Assembly (NCBI RefSeq): GCF_026262505.1 | Contig: NC_067203.1 | Span: forward strand, 16,504,392-16,568,391 | DNA length: 64,000 nucleotides | Reading direction: 5' to 3' | Origin: Trichomonas vaginalis G3 | Lineage: Eukaryota > Parabasalia > Trichomonadida > Trichomonadidae | In this document: one piece after another, positions 1 through 8,523 of the stretch | Layout of the letters: every line of letters begins with the position of its first letter | Numbering within the stretch: position 1 is the first letter of the stretch | The notes under the pieces: generated by a model | The model's database searches: none | What the model was told of the DNA's origin: nothing | What the model saw: only the letters and a program-made list of their open reading frames with translations | Position numbers and translations under genes: made by a program

Positions 1-2
1 TA

Positions 3-308
3 CCACCTGACGGTCCGTTTAAATTTATACGCCCACCAACAGATTTGACAGTTTATAGAAATGTGTTTGACCCTCAAAATGTTATATGTCATGCAAGTTT
101 CAGTTCAAGCAACAATAGTTTTCTTTGTATGGGTAAGGACTTCTATGACTTTGCTTCTAAATTCTACGAACCACCTAGTAACAGTTTCTCTGACTTTCAA
201 GTTTGGTTCACTACAAACGGTGTGCAGCATATTATACCTTTGTACTATGACTTTTATCTCGAATTGTCTTTCATATACAACTACGGAAAAGTGCTGAAAA
301 AGTACTGA
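3..308 (+). CDS. C-terminal part of an unknown element-encoded protein
   Basis: An open frame runs in from the window edge and stops at 306-308, so only the last 101 codons are visible. The piece is rich in aromatic residues and Ser (for example the stretch FQVWFTTNGVQHIIP) and has alternating hydrophobic strands, which would suit a beta-rich virion or fibre-type protein, but I do not recognise the family. A palindromic module follows the stop at once, as it also does after the KilA-N gene at 1229-1898, which suggests it belongs to the same mobile element. The TTG at 45 is not a real start; the frame is open upstream of it. Function is unknown. Confidence 0.5.
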   Translation, partial: PPDGPFKFIRPPTDLTVYRNVFDPQNVICHASFSSSNNSFLCMGKDFYDFASKFYEPPSNSFSDFQVWFTTNGVQHIIPLYYDFYLELSFIYNYGKVLKKY

Positions 309-388
309 AAAATATATTTTAGGTGAAGAGGTGAAATCTCACCTCTTTTTTCACCTGTTTTTTCACCCTCTTGAATTTTCATGAATTT
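309..388 (+). repeat. Palindromic module, copy 1
   Basis: The order is an AT palindrome (AATATATT), then a hairpin GGTGAAGAGGTGA / TCACCTCTTTTTTCACC, then the palindromic AATTTTCATGAATTT. The same three-part module recurs at 1918, 11853, 12029, 12116 and 12487. It lies 1 base after a stop codon, so a transcription terminator or 3'-end processing signal is a reasonable guess. Confidence 0.8.
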
Positions 389-425
389 CCTTAAGATAGA
401 AAAAAAGTGAGTTAAAATGAGATGT

Positions 426-791
426 TTACTGAACTGGTTGGATGTCGCCTTCACAGGTTATGTAGAACGGCAGACCAGAGAAGTGGAATAGTGCTCTGAG
501 AATTTGTATAATTCGTGGAATTGGACTCTCTCTGTTTGGAAGTTGTATCCATGGGCGCTTTGCAAAGAACTTGAGAAGAGCTTCTTTCTTCATCTCCTTT
601 ATGTCGTCTACAGGAGTGTTTTCTGGTATTTGAATTGGAATTCCAGTCGAAATCTCGATTTTCAGCGCACCTCTTCCAGACAACCAGCAGCCGAGGGACT
701 TGTTGGCTTTGTCCTTGCCCAAGTACTGCTTAACAACTTCATTTATCTCTATAAGGTAAATTGCCTCATCTAATGGCTCGATGCTGTCCAT
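426..791 (-). CDS. Unknown 121-aa element protein
   Basis: This frame runs from ATG at 791 to TAA at 426. It is one of the few intact frames in the decayed element. The protein is soluble-looking, with an acidic N-terminus, the segment GCWLSGRGALKIEISTGIPI, a charged middle and a hydrophobic tail with one Cys (YITCEG). No motif known to me is visible. Its start codon abuts the first unit of the 22-bp iteron array, so the array occupies its promoter position as well as that of the divergent KilA-N gene at 1229. I cannot assign a function. Confidence 0.5.
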   Translation of the reverse strand: MDSIEPLDEAIYLIEINEVVKQYLGKDKANKSLGCWLSGRGALKIEISTGIPIQIPENTPVDDIKEMKKEALLKFFAKRPWIQLPNRESPIPRIIQILRALFHFSGLPFYITCEGDIQPVQ

Positions 792-798
792 TGTACTT

Positions 799-1123
799 TT
801 TCAGAACTAGTCTTGTTCTGTTTCAGAACTAGTCTTGTACTTTTTCAGAACTAGTCTTGTTCTGTTTCAGAACTAGTCTTGTACTTTTTCAGAACTAGTC
901 TTGTACTTTTTCAGAACTAGTCTTGTACTTTTTCAGAACAAATTTCCCGTAAAAGCTCTCAATTTGAGAGAAAAATTTTCTGTTTCAGAACAATATTTGT
1001 TCTGTTTCAGAACAATATTTGTACTGTTTCAGAACAATATTTGTACTGTTTCAGAACAATATTTGTACTGTTTCAGAACAAGTCTTGTACTGTTTCAGAA
1101 CAAGTCTTGTACTGTTTCAAGAC
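799..1123. repeat. 22-bp iteron array I (14 units)
   Basis: The core TTTCAGAAC starts at 799, 821, 843, 865, 887, 909 and 931, then after a 30-base interruption at 983, 1005, 1027, 1049, 1071 and 1093, with a degenerate fourteenth unit (TTTCAAGAC) at 1115. Three variants occur in blocks: ACTAGTCTTG, ACAATATTTG and ACAAGTCTTG. The array lies between two divergently oriented genes, as expected for a protein-binding control or replication region. Confidence 0.9.
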
Positions 1124-1186
1124 AATGTCCGACGGTTAAGCCACAAACGAATGTCCGACGGTTAAGCCACAAACGAATGTCCGACG
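1124..1186. repeat. 26-bp tandem repeat (array II)
   Basis: Two exact copies of a 26-bp unit starting AATGTCCGACGG (1124-1149 and 1150-1175) and an 11-base partial copy (1176-1186) follow array I directly. The unit is unrelated to the 22-bp iterons and is more GC-rich. Confidence 0.9.
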
Positions 1187-1194
1187 TACCACTC

Positions 1195-1228
1195 AAAAAT
1201 ATTTTTTTATTTTTATTGTAAGAACAGT
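1195..1228 (+). promoter_or_regulatory. Shared upstream element of KilA-N gene
   Basis: A stretch AAAATATTTTTTTATTTTTA followed by TTGTAAGAACA lies directly upstream of the ATG at 1229. The same 30 bases precede the ATG at 2163, and a looser version (AATATTTTTTTTATTTTTAT) precedes the ATG of the helicase at 5139 on the minus strand. It is a candidate element-specific promoter or leader. Confidence 0.55.
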
Positions 1229-1898
1229 ATGACAGTCGAAGCAAAAACGTTCACGAACAAATCTAATGGCGAAACATTCACAAAAGGCACTTACAACGGT
1301 ATTGAAGTCTTACGTAGAGACAAGGATGGTTATATAAATGCAACAAAGATGTGTCAGCAGTTTAGGAAAGACTTTAGAAGGTTGTTGGAAAATAAGTCCT
1401 GGGAAGAGTATTTTGAGGCATTTTGTGAAGAATATACCAACCCGCGGAATTCCGCGGGTTGCTTTTTTATACACAGTTTCATGCAGGAATTCCTGATGAA
1501 ATCAAACAGGTTAGAGGAACGTATGTAGACCCAAGACTTGTAAAACTATATAGCAATGTGGGCTTCTCCAAAATATTGCTTATAGCAGTTTGGAAAATTT
1601 TGGATTCCATAGACAAGAAAGTTCATGAGAAGTTAGATGAAGAAGAACTTGAAGATACAGTAGAGAATGCAAAACCTTTGTTCGAAGAAGAAGTTAGAAA
1701 AATGCATGAAAAACAAATAGAACATGAACGTGAGATATGTTCTGGTTATAGAGACTCGCCCATACGAACTAAGACCAATGGGAACAAGAAGATTTAAAGA
1801 GAGAATTTAGAGAATATGAACTCGCTAAGATAGCATTAGAAGCTGCAGAAGAGAGGTTAAAAGCTTGGGGTTGTTTTGTACAAAAATATTGTGAGTAA
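1229..1898 (+). pseudogene. KilA-N domain protein (frameshifted)
   Basis: KilA-N is a DNA-binding domain common in large DNA viruses, phages and trichomonad genomes. The first frame (1229-1528) has the family signature NGIEVLRRDKDGYINATKMC at about residues 24-43. The domain continues in other frames with VRGTYVDPRLV (about 1510-1545) and, one frame over, a segment matching the family's NYIA.WASP block at about 1550-1580. The C-terminal part, helical and charged, ends at TAA 1896-1898. At least three frame changes are needed to read through (near 1445-1460, 1545-1590 and 1740-1800), so it cannot be made as one protein. It is followed 19 bases later by the palindromic module. Confidence 0.8.
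1437..1461. other. Perfect GC-rich palindrome inside KilA-N pseudogene
   Basis: The sequence AACCCGCGGA / TCCGCGGGTT (1439-1460) is a perfect inverted repeat followed by GCTTTTTT, the form of an intrinsic terminator. It interrupts the reading frame of the KilA-N domain exactly where the frame shifts. A related but imperfect palindrome is found in the inverted fragment at 1988-2042. Confidence 0.75.
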
Positions 1899-1917
1899 AT
1901 GAACCATTTTTTTCGAC

Positions 1918-1989
1918 AAAAATATATTTTAGGTGAAGAGGTGAGATTTCACCTCTTTTTTCACCTCTTTTTTCACCCGTTGAATTTTG
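1918..1989 (+). repeat. Palindromic module, copy 2
   Basis: This copy has the same AT palindrome and GGTGAAGAGGTGAGA / TCACCTCTTTTTTCACC hairpin as copy 1. It sits 19 bases after the KilA-N stop codon. Confidence 0.8.
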
Positions 1990-2042
1990 TATAAAAAGCA
2001 ACCGTCGACATTCCGGCGGTTGGTATATTCTTCACAAAATGC
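1988..2042 (-). pseudogene. Inverted 55-bp KilA-N fragment
   Basis: The minus strand of 1988-2042 matches 1418-1475 of the KilA-N pseudogene over its whole length, so the two form an inverted pair about 510 bp apart. The minus-strand copy reads as an uninterrupted piece of the KilA-N domain (YTNRRNVDGCFLY), whereas the plus-strand copy carries the perfect palindrome in its place. It is either a remnant of a second KilA-N gene or a product of template switching. Confidence 0.6.
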
Positions 2043-2132
2043 TTGTTTTGAGGTCGAGCCACTTTTGGCTCCACCGTATTTTTCAACCAAAACTCATGAA
2101 TTTTCCCGAAATAAAAAAAGTTAGTTTTTTAT

Positions 2133-2162
2133 AAAATATTTTTTTATTTTTATTGTAAGAAC
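2133..2162 (+). promoter_or_regulatory. Shared upstream element, second copy
   Basis: The 30 bases before ATG 2163 (AAAATATT then TTTTTATTTTTATTGTAAG) repeat those before the KilA-N start at 1229 almost exactly. Coding sequence on each side is unrelated, so the conservation points to a promoter or leader role. Confidence 0.55.
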
Positions 2163-2238
2163 ATGTTAGCAACAACAGCACCAAACTCTTTAGTCATGAA
2201 CCCAACTTCAATGTTAGTAGAGATGAAAAGCTTCATTC
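2163..2238 (+). CDS. N-terminal stub of unknown protein, cut by gap
   Basis: A frame begins at ATG 2163 with MLATTAPNSLVMNPTSMLVE and runs into the run of N at 2239. The shared upstream element supports the start. What follows the gap is minus-strand ATPase sequence, so the length and identity of this gene cannot be known here. Confidence 0.4.
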
Positions 2239-2264
2239 NNNNNNNNNNNNNNNNNNNNNNNNNN
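2239..2264. other. Assembly gap (26 N)
   Basis: Unknown bases; the true gap size may differ. It lies between a plus-strand start and the 3' part of a minus-strand pseudogene, so material may be missing. Confidence 1.
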
Positions 2265-2925
2265 CTTCTTCATATACTTTCGAAACAACAATCCAGAAGA
2301 TAAAGCAAGAACTTCTCCAAGGAGATTTAGACTGTATGTGTTCCTGTTCCTGATTTCTTTAACAAAGGATGAGAAGCAAAGTCATCTAAGATAAGAAGAC
2401 ACCTATGAGGTATGCTTCCAATCGTTAAGATTGCAATTTCTTCGAAATGTATTCTATCTCTTTCTGTTTGTTCGGAAGTGTTTCTTCTCTAATATTCTCT
2501 GCATTTCCTCATTTGGGTCTTTAAACTTCGAGTTATATACTCATTTATAGCATTGTACTTCAAACTCTTCTTTGGTACTTCTTTATCCAATCTAACAACT
2601 CAGAGTCTTTTATACATACTAACTTGAACTTTTTATAATATCTTTGAACGAATTTACGTTTGGTCAAATTGACCAGAAGTACTACAAATGACTACTAACT
2701 CATAGAATGTTCTTCTCATCTAGTTCTTGTTGTTGTGCAGCCATTAAGATAAGTGTGAAAGTCTTACCCGACCCAGGCGGTGCGATTAGACCTGTTATAC
2801 CATTCTGAGCAAAATAAGAACTTGTCATGTATAGGCTTTATCTGAGCATTTTCTAACTTCCTCTTGTTCTTGTTTAAAACATTCTCAAATTTCTTGTCAA
2901 TGTCAGCAAACTTTTTTTCTAACAT
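2265..2925 (-). pseudogene. A32/FtsK-type genome-packaging ATPase (broken)
   Basis: The minus strand starts at ATG 2925 with a lysine-rich helical segment, then shows a Walker A motif IAPPGSGKTF near 2790-2765 and a Walker B-like CLLILDDF near 2405-2380. This spacing and the motif forms fit the HerA/FtsK ATPases that pump DNA into Polinton, virophage and giant-virus capsids. A one-base shift separates the N-terminal helix from Walker A, and stop codons follow Walker A, so the gene is dead. The 3' end may extend into the gap. It lies with capsid genes in the same element, as is usual for Polintons. Confidence 0.65.
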
Positions 2926-2984
2926 ATTTTTAGAAAAATTAAAATTTTTATCTTTTAGGAAATCTCTAGCATTTCGCTATCTAT

Positions 2985-3288
2985 ATTCGAGACAAGCTTT
3001 TCGACAGCAAAACATCTGTCGACCATAAAATCTTACATAGTGTAAACAAGAAAGGTGAATTTGTTCTAAAGTTTCTGTTTCTGGGAATATGACAAGAACC
3101 ATAAAACATTACAAAGAGCAGTCTTAAAAATTGTCAATGACAGACTTGTTGACAGAGATGACGCCGATTGGAAAGATGAAGTCCAACAAAAGTTCTTAGA
3201 ATGCAAAGAAGACACATGCGCTGTTCTTGAAGATGAAATAGAAAACAGAATAGAAGAGCTATTAAAGGACAAAGAACTTTTACAATAA
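2985..3288 (+). pseudogene. Remnant of unknown charged protein
   Basis: Plus-strand coding-like sequence reads DKLFDSKTSVDHKI in one frame and then, after a one-base shift near 3080, a highly charged helical segment (NDRLVDRDDADWKDEVQQKF) ending at TAA 3286-3288. There is no recognisable domain. The codon pattern and lack of stops over 200 bases suggest a former gene of the element. Confidence 0.35.
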
Positions 3289-3299
3289 ATATGGTTGCG

Positions 3300-3440
3300 C
3301 CAAATTTGACATAACTCCACCAGAGAAGAAGAAGAAGAGAGAAAAGAAAGAAAAGAAAGAGTAGAAGAAAAGAAAGTAGAAGAAGAGAAGAAAGAACCAG
3401 AGCCAGAGCCAGAGAAAAAGAAAAAAATTTTGACATGTAA
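3300..3440. repeat. Purine-rich low-complexity tract
   Basis: About 130 bases of nearly pure A/G on the plus strand, with short tandem repeats of AGAAG and AGAGCC. Open frames across it are compositional artefacts. It could be the decayed lysine/glutamate-rich tail of the preceding remnant. Confidence 0.6.
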
Positions 3441-3479
3441 AAATAAAATTTTATTTTTAGAACATTCTGGTCAATGTCA

Positions 3480-3900
3480 ATGTTCTCTTCCTCTTTAGGA
3501 GCAAACACTGGCTTAGACTCTAAAATCTTTTTACCTAATTTACCTTGAACTTCAACTATCTTAGACTCATAATATTCATAGTCGTCTGCTTTCTTTGGTT
3601 CATAAGTATAACAAGTTTGTATGCTTTACCTTCTTTAAGGTTTGAAAACCTTCTGTCAAAATTTTCTTGACTGCTAACAAACCTTCTCATGTCTAAGTCT
3701 TCAAAATTTCGCACCATTTTTAGTCACAATAGCAAACTTAACGGGTTCGATGTTCCAAACTTTGTCAAATGAAGACTTTTTCAAAATGGTAGAAGTAAAC
3801 ATTCAAATATATGAATGGGTCTAGTTCTTCTTTGACTTCGTCATGTACTTGTTGACTGAAATATATTTCGTCATCTTTTCTATCGGATAAAAAAATTTTT
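3480..3900 (-). pseudogene. Remnant of unknown element protein
   Basis: The minus strand between 3900 and 3480 reads as fragments in different frames, including DPFIYLNVYFYHFEKV near 3800 and KKADDYEYYESKIVEVQGKL near 3590-3530. The order is consistent with one gene broken by several indels. No family is recognised. It lies just downstream of the helicase on the same strand. Confidence 0.35.
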
Positions 3901-4067
3901 TTTTAAATTTACTCAGAAAAATTTTTCTTTGTATATACGCCGTTCTGAACATCTAAAAGATTTTTGACATTTGCCAAGAATGTTCGTTTAAGAAGCTGCC
4001 ATATAACCATATTCTTGACAATACTGTTTAACGAATCGTACAATGACCTTCATCTAAACACTCAAAG

Positions 4068-5139
4068 TTAGTGCTCATCTATAAACAGTTCATATACACT
4101 CTTGTTTGCTTCTAACAATGTTTGTCTTTCTTCGTATGTTGGAATTTGTCTTGGATTGAACTTAGAAATATCTAATGTCATAAAATATGAGAACAAGTGG
4201 TTGTAAAAGTTAGGTGTCAAAGTTTCTGCTAAGTCGTCAAAATATTCTGTATCTTGCATATGAGAATCTGACGTTCTGACAACTACATATCTTCTGTCAG
4301 AACTTTCTAACTTCATCGGAACAGCGTTTTTTGAAACCATGACGAAGTTTGCAACATTTTCACAAACTCTTTGGTCTTTATATTTTCTTTCAACAACTCC
4401 AACTTTGTCTGTTATAAGACTCTTCAAAGCATCTGAGTTCAAAACTTTGTTGTATCTATTACTTTGAAGTTCGTTACATACTATAAGTTTCTATTCTCTA
4501 TGAAGAGTTAAATTTACCGCAGATGTTTTCTAAGTTTGTCATATAGGGTTCGAATAGCCCTCTAACAGTTTGCATAAGATATCTGTAAAGAAAGTGTTCT
4601 TACCAGTTCCTTGTTTTCCAATTATGATGAGAGCAGTTTCATTTTTAGCACTTGGATATTGTAAGATGTTTGCAAACCAAACATAAATATACTCATAAAC
4701 CTTTTCGTTTCCATTGCATATAATTTCTTTGACATGGTCTAACCAAGCTTCTATAACATTTTCTTTCCATTCTACTTGTTCGTATTTATATCCAGTGAAG
4801 ATAGAATAGAAGTTTGGAGAAGTGTATAGAACTTTATACCTCGAACTGAAAAATCTTCTAACTTCGACAATAAGATATCCCAAGCATCTAACATCTTCAT
4901 GCCAACCTGTACGACTTTTATTTTCTTAAGTTTTTGTCTACATTCTTGTTCTGAAACTATTGCGCTCTTGGTTTGTTAAAGACAACATCCCATTCTTTCA
5001 TGACATAACATTCTGGGGCAGAGTCGACATAAATGACTAAACGTTTCAAATTCTCGACTGCTTTGTTATAGTCTCTAAATGGACACATATTTCTGAACGC
5101 TTGGAAGTCATAAAAATCTGAAACGTCTATTCTGTACAT
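4068..5139 (-). pseudogene. SF3 (D5-like) helicase, frameshifted
   Basis: Three minus-strand frames form one helicase. The first (5139-4957) is the N-terminal 60 residues. The second (4883-4539) ends with a Walker A loop IIIGKQGTGKNTFF at about 4620-4580. The third (4442-4068) carries the later superfamily 3 motifs: an Asn-containing sensor (NFVMVSKNAVP) followed by DRRYVVV, the pattern seen in poxvirus D5, giant-virus and virophage helicases. Frame changes lie near 4950-4890 and 4540-4445. Such helicases drive viral genome replication. Canonical Polintons rely on protein-primed DNA polymerase, so a helicase of this class is noteworthy. No primase motifs are visible in the short N-terminal part. 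Confidence 0.7.
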
Positions 5140-5167
5140 TTTTATAAAAATAAAAAAAATATTTTTT

Positions 5168-5968
5168 TTATTCTTGACTTTGTTCTTGAGCTATTTGTTG
5201 CATTTGTTGTTCTTGAGCTATTTGTTGTTGAAGTTGTTCTTGTAATACAATACTTTCACCAGTTGCATCTTCCAATTCGAAACTTTCTGCCGTCATTGAC
5301 AAAATACATAGGACATAAAAGTTTTACAGGAACAAAGTTTGCGTCAACTAAGGTTAAGTTTATGTTTGCCAAAGTGTTTGAGTTTACTAAAGCTGAAAAC
5401 TCTGCATTCGAATGAACAATAGGCAAACCAGCAGAGAATGTGTTGTTTATACGCATGAGTATCTTTGGTCATAGTAGTTTCTGTCGATATTCGAATAACA
5501 CTTTTGAACCTAAGTTTGAAACAATATATAAAATAGGTGTACTTAAAGTCAATGGAACGGATAGACCTTGTATGACACCTTTTCCTGTTATAGGAAACTG
5601 TTGGTAGTAAAAACCAGATATAAGTTTTGTATTATAGCTCATATCGTTTATAGTAAACTCAGTCGGACATCCAAACATAATGAAACCTGCTCTAGTTGCA
5701 GCACATGTTACATCCGTCCTTAAAGTATTAAATAAGTCAACAAAACCTGTTGGTGGTATATCTGAGTAAGTATCTTCAAAGAAGTATTTTTTACCATTCA
5801 CAACAACAAAGTCTCTGGTGTCAAAAGAGCAAAACAGGCTTTAGTCGTCATCGTGTTTAAGGTCAGTTTACAATATCGTCCTTGAGGACTTTGTAAGTTT
5901 GTTGTTATAGAATTATATGACTCAGGGTTTTTAGTCGTAATAGTATAAACCACTATGTCTTCTGCCAT
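5168..5968 (-). pseudogene. Candidate minor capsid (penton-like) protein, frameshifted
   Basis: The gene starts at ATG 5968 and ends with a glutamine-rich tail at TAA 5168-5170. It is split into four frame segments: about 5968-5800, 5801-5469, 5456-5256 and 5260-5168. The product would be about 266 residues, mostly beta-strand-like with little charge, which suits a single jelly-roll penton protein. That call rests mainly on size, predicted strand content and its place beside the candidate major capsid gene in a Polinton-type element; I do not see a diagnostic motif. Its ATG is only 4 bases from the stop of the upstream gene (5973), which shows the compact viral-style layout. Confidence 0.45.
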
Positions 5969-5972
5969 TTAC

Positions 5973-6554
5973 TTAGCAAGTAAATTTTAATGAAATGTTG
6001 TGGTCGTCAAATATTTTTATGACGTCTGGGAAACTATATTTTAAGTTCAACGTTTCACCTCCTTTCATAACGTATATCTTGTCAATGACATTATATGAAA
6101 CACCACAGCAAGCAATGTCGGGTTCTATTTCTTTGATGTTTATATCGTCTGCCTCTGTCAAAAGTTTCAATAGTTCTTTCAAGACTTCATGAGGTGCAAT
6201 GACATATGAGTTCACTTTTACAGGGTTGTGTTCGACCAAGTTTAACATTATACCCAAAGCCTGACAAATCTTCTCCTGAGTTTTAAGTTTGTCTTTAAGT
6301 TGTTGGTAGTCATTTCGAATATCTGCAACAGAACTTAAGTCTCTGCTAACTTCAGGGTATGTTGGTTGTTCTTTTACAGGAACTATTGTTATACCATCTT
6401 CGTCTTCGTATGGTTTCCCCACTTCAACATCTCTTTCTTTGACATTGACAACAACACTTTGACTGTTTGTTTGAGTTGGTGAATTTAACTTCACATCTGC
6501 CACCGCCATTAAACCTTTTGAAACACTTACGCTTCTATTTTTCGGAAATGACAT
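5973..6554 (-). CDS. Unknown 193-aa element protein, intact
   Basis: The ATG at 6554 (MSFPKNRSVSVSKGLMAVAD) is preferred over the longer frame reaching 6824, because sequence upstream of it is the coding start of a divergent gene. The frame is intact. The N-terminal 90 residues are polar and probably disordered, then comes a helical segment (IRNDYQQLKDKLKTQEKICQ) and a globular C-terminal part with a Cys pair (DIACCGVSYN). No family is recognised. It stands 18 bases from the divergent plus-strand gene at 6573 and 4 bases from the start of the downstream capsid candidate. Confidence 0.55.
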   Translation of the reverse strand: MSFPKNRSVSVSKGLMAVADVKLNSPTQTNSQSVVVNVKERDVEVGKPYEDEDGITIVPVKEQPTYPEVSRDLSSVADIRNDYQQLKDKLKTQEKICQALGIMLNLVEHNPVKVNSYVIAPHEVLKELLKLLTEADDINIKEIEPDIACCGVSYNVIDKIYVMKGGETLNLKYSFPDVIKIFDDHNISLKFTC

Positions 6555-6572
6555 TTTACTTAGAATAAAAAG

Positions 6573-6992
6573 ATGGACGTATTCGAGTATCTCTTCGAAT
6601 TGAAGCAGAACAAAGTTTACACACACAAACAATACAAATACATTGACAGAATAGTTCTTTACACAAACAATGGAAAATGTTATAGAATAGCAGTCTTTGC
6701 TGAACCAAAATATTTTCATAAAGCAAAGAAAGTTGGTATAACCGAGATGGTGAAAGTTCTTGAAGCAGACAAAAATATAACAACAAAACTTACAGATATT
6801 TCTAAAGGTAAGTTTATAATACAATTTTATGTCAAAACTGGCGTACTGTCAATATTTGACGGAGAGAAGTCAGTTCAAGAACAACTTACTGACCTGCTGC
6901 CAAAATCTGCTCGATGGAAGCTGTCGTTATGCCAATCTGAGGAGCCCCAGCAGGTTTCATCGAACGAATCTTCAAAAGAGCATCTTCCGTGA
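6573..6992 (+). CDS. Unknown element protein overlapping capsid gene end
   Basis: The frame opens at ATG 6573 with MDVFEYLFELKQNKVYTHKQ and reads as plausible protein for about 110 residues. From about 6886 to 6992 it lies antisense to the end of the candidate major capsid gene, where the composition changes to Ser/Glu-rich. I infer that the original stop was near 6890 and has been lost, or that the two genes truly overlap tail to tail. It is the only sizeable plus-strand gene inside the capsid cluster. Function is unknown. Confidence 0.45.
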   Translation: MDVFEYLFELKQNKVYTHKQYKYIDRIVLYTNNGKCYRIAVFAEPKYFHKAKKVGITEMVKVLEADKNITTKLTDISKGKFIIQFYVKTGVLSIFDGEKSVQEQLTDLLPKSARWKLSLCQSEEPQQVSSNESSKEHLP

Positions 6993-8491
6993 AAAGTGCT
7001 ATTGGTTTTGTAAACTTCTTTGCTTTCAATTCATTTGGACCGTCTCTGTCACCAGTATATTGTATTTGAACTGTACCAACAGTTGAAATACCACCCATAA
7101 AGTCTTCTGAGTCAGCAAATGGAATGCCAAGCCAAAAGTTTGAACGGTCTCCATTTGTATATTGAGTTTTTTGACTTCCTGTATGGGTCCATACTTTCAC
7201 ATATGGCATAATAGAACTTTGCATTTCAGGGTTAATGGTTGTTGTGAAGTTGTTGTTAAAGTTCATAGCATCTAATGTCAAGTTGTATGACCTCATATCC
7301 TCAACTGTAGAATATTCTTCTCTTGGATAGTATTTGCCATCTATGTTTATATGATATTTAATACCAGGGTTGTAGAAGCAAGAATAGTCATTATAGTTCG
7401 TCTGAACAGTACAAACATAGTATCTGCATGTTTCATTGCAGTTGTTAAGGCAATATCTGTTCTTGCACCTGGGTCAGCACTTTGGTTTCCAACTTCACCT
7501 GCAAAGTCTTTGACAGATATTTGGTGTATAGGGAACATAAGTGGAACTGCAATATATTTGGCAGCTAAAGCATTTGAAATATCTGGGTCCAACATATAGA
7601 CTGCAAGTCTGCTTTCTATTTCTTGCATTCAAACTTTTCGCATGTGAACTTAACTGGGTCCCAAGCAGTTCCAGCAGCATTGAAGTAGTAGTTTACTTCA
7701 GTGTTGAGGTTTGAGAAACCAAAGTCTAAGTCAACTTTGTCTTTGCAAAATTCGGCGAATGACGTTTGATTTGCTCCCTTTACGTCTGTAAGAGTGAATG
7801 GGTCTTGTGTTGGTGCAATGACTAAGTTATTTTTGCTTGGAGTAAGTTCGATAGAAATTTTTCCTGCCCAGTTTGGCAAGTATCTTAAAAACCTGAAGAT
7901 GAGGAAAGATGACAAAGGAACTCTAAGTTTCAGTTTTACTTTAGTGACAGCATTTCCATCTGAACCAGAAAGGTTAACATAAACTCCTGGAACGTTAGGG
8001 TCAAGTCTTCTTATTTTCTCAATAGTTGCATACTGGTCTGTTTGTTCTCTAGCTTGTGGTTGTACTGAGTTTCTCAAAGCGAACCATTCATAGTTTGCCC
8101 ATGTTACTGTTTGAACTAAGTCAGAGTTAGAATATATCTTATATCCCATGAAAACTTCTGGAGCATATTGGTATCCGACATAGAAAATTCCATTGCAACC
8201 TTTCTTGTCAGACAACTTGGCAGAAGGTTTTATTTCAATGTCTTGTTCCACGTATAAGAAAGAGTTGTCAATAGAAATTATATGAAACCTGTCGCAAGCA
8301 ATATCTACTGTTGTTGAAGAACCTTCTCCAAACTCACCTACGTTTCCATAAGAAACAGCAGTTGTATATTCGTAAGTTCCAGGAACTATTTCTGACCTTC
8401 TAATGGCATTGTCGCATTCGTTATACCATTCGGAAACATTTCCATTCATAGCATCCAAAACTGTTGGCGTTATATTCTGAGCGGCGTACAT
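6886..8491 (-). pseudogene. Candidate double-jelly-roll major capsid protein, frameshifted
   Basis: The minus strand starts at ATG 8491 and ends at TAA about 6886, with segments 8491-7616, 7628-7347 and about 7400-6886 in successive frames. The total is about 535 codons, within the usual size of Polinton major capsid proteins. The segments are dominated by beta-strand-like sequence with few Lys-rich helices. Around residues 200-235 the segment RVPLSSFLIFRFLRYLPNWAG resembles the linker and second-barrel start seen in these capsid proteins. Two single-base frame changes (near 7620 and near 7400) break it. Assignment rests on length, fold-type composition and the neighbouring packaging ATPase, so a profile or structure search is needed for certainty. 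Confidence 0.6.
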
Positions 8492-8523
8492 TTCATATGA
8501 GTAAAAATATAGAATAGTTGGAT

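Noticed and set aside
799-1186. Possible CRISPR array
   Set aside because: Units are contiguous 22- or 26-bp repeats with no unique spacers, in a eukaryotic context.
3066-3508. Minus-strand frames with Leu/Ser-rich hydrophobic sequence as membrane proteins
   Set aside because: They are the antisense of a purine-rich tract and of a plus-strand remnant.
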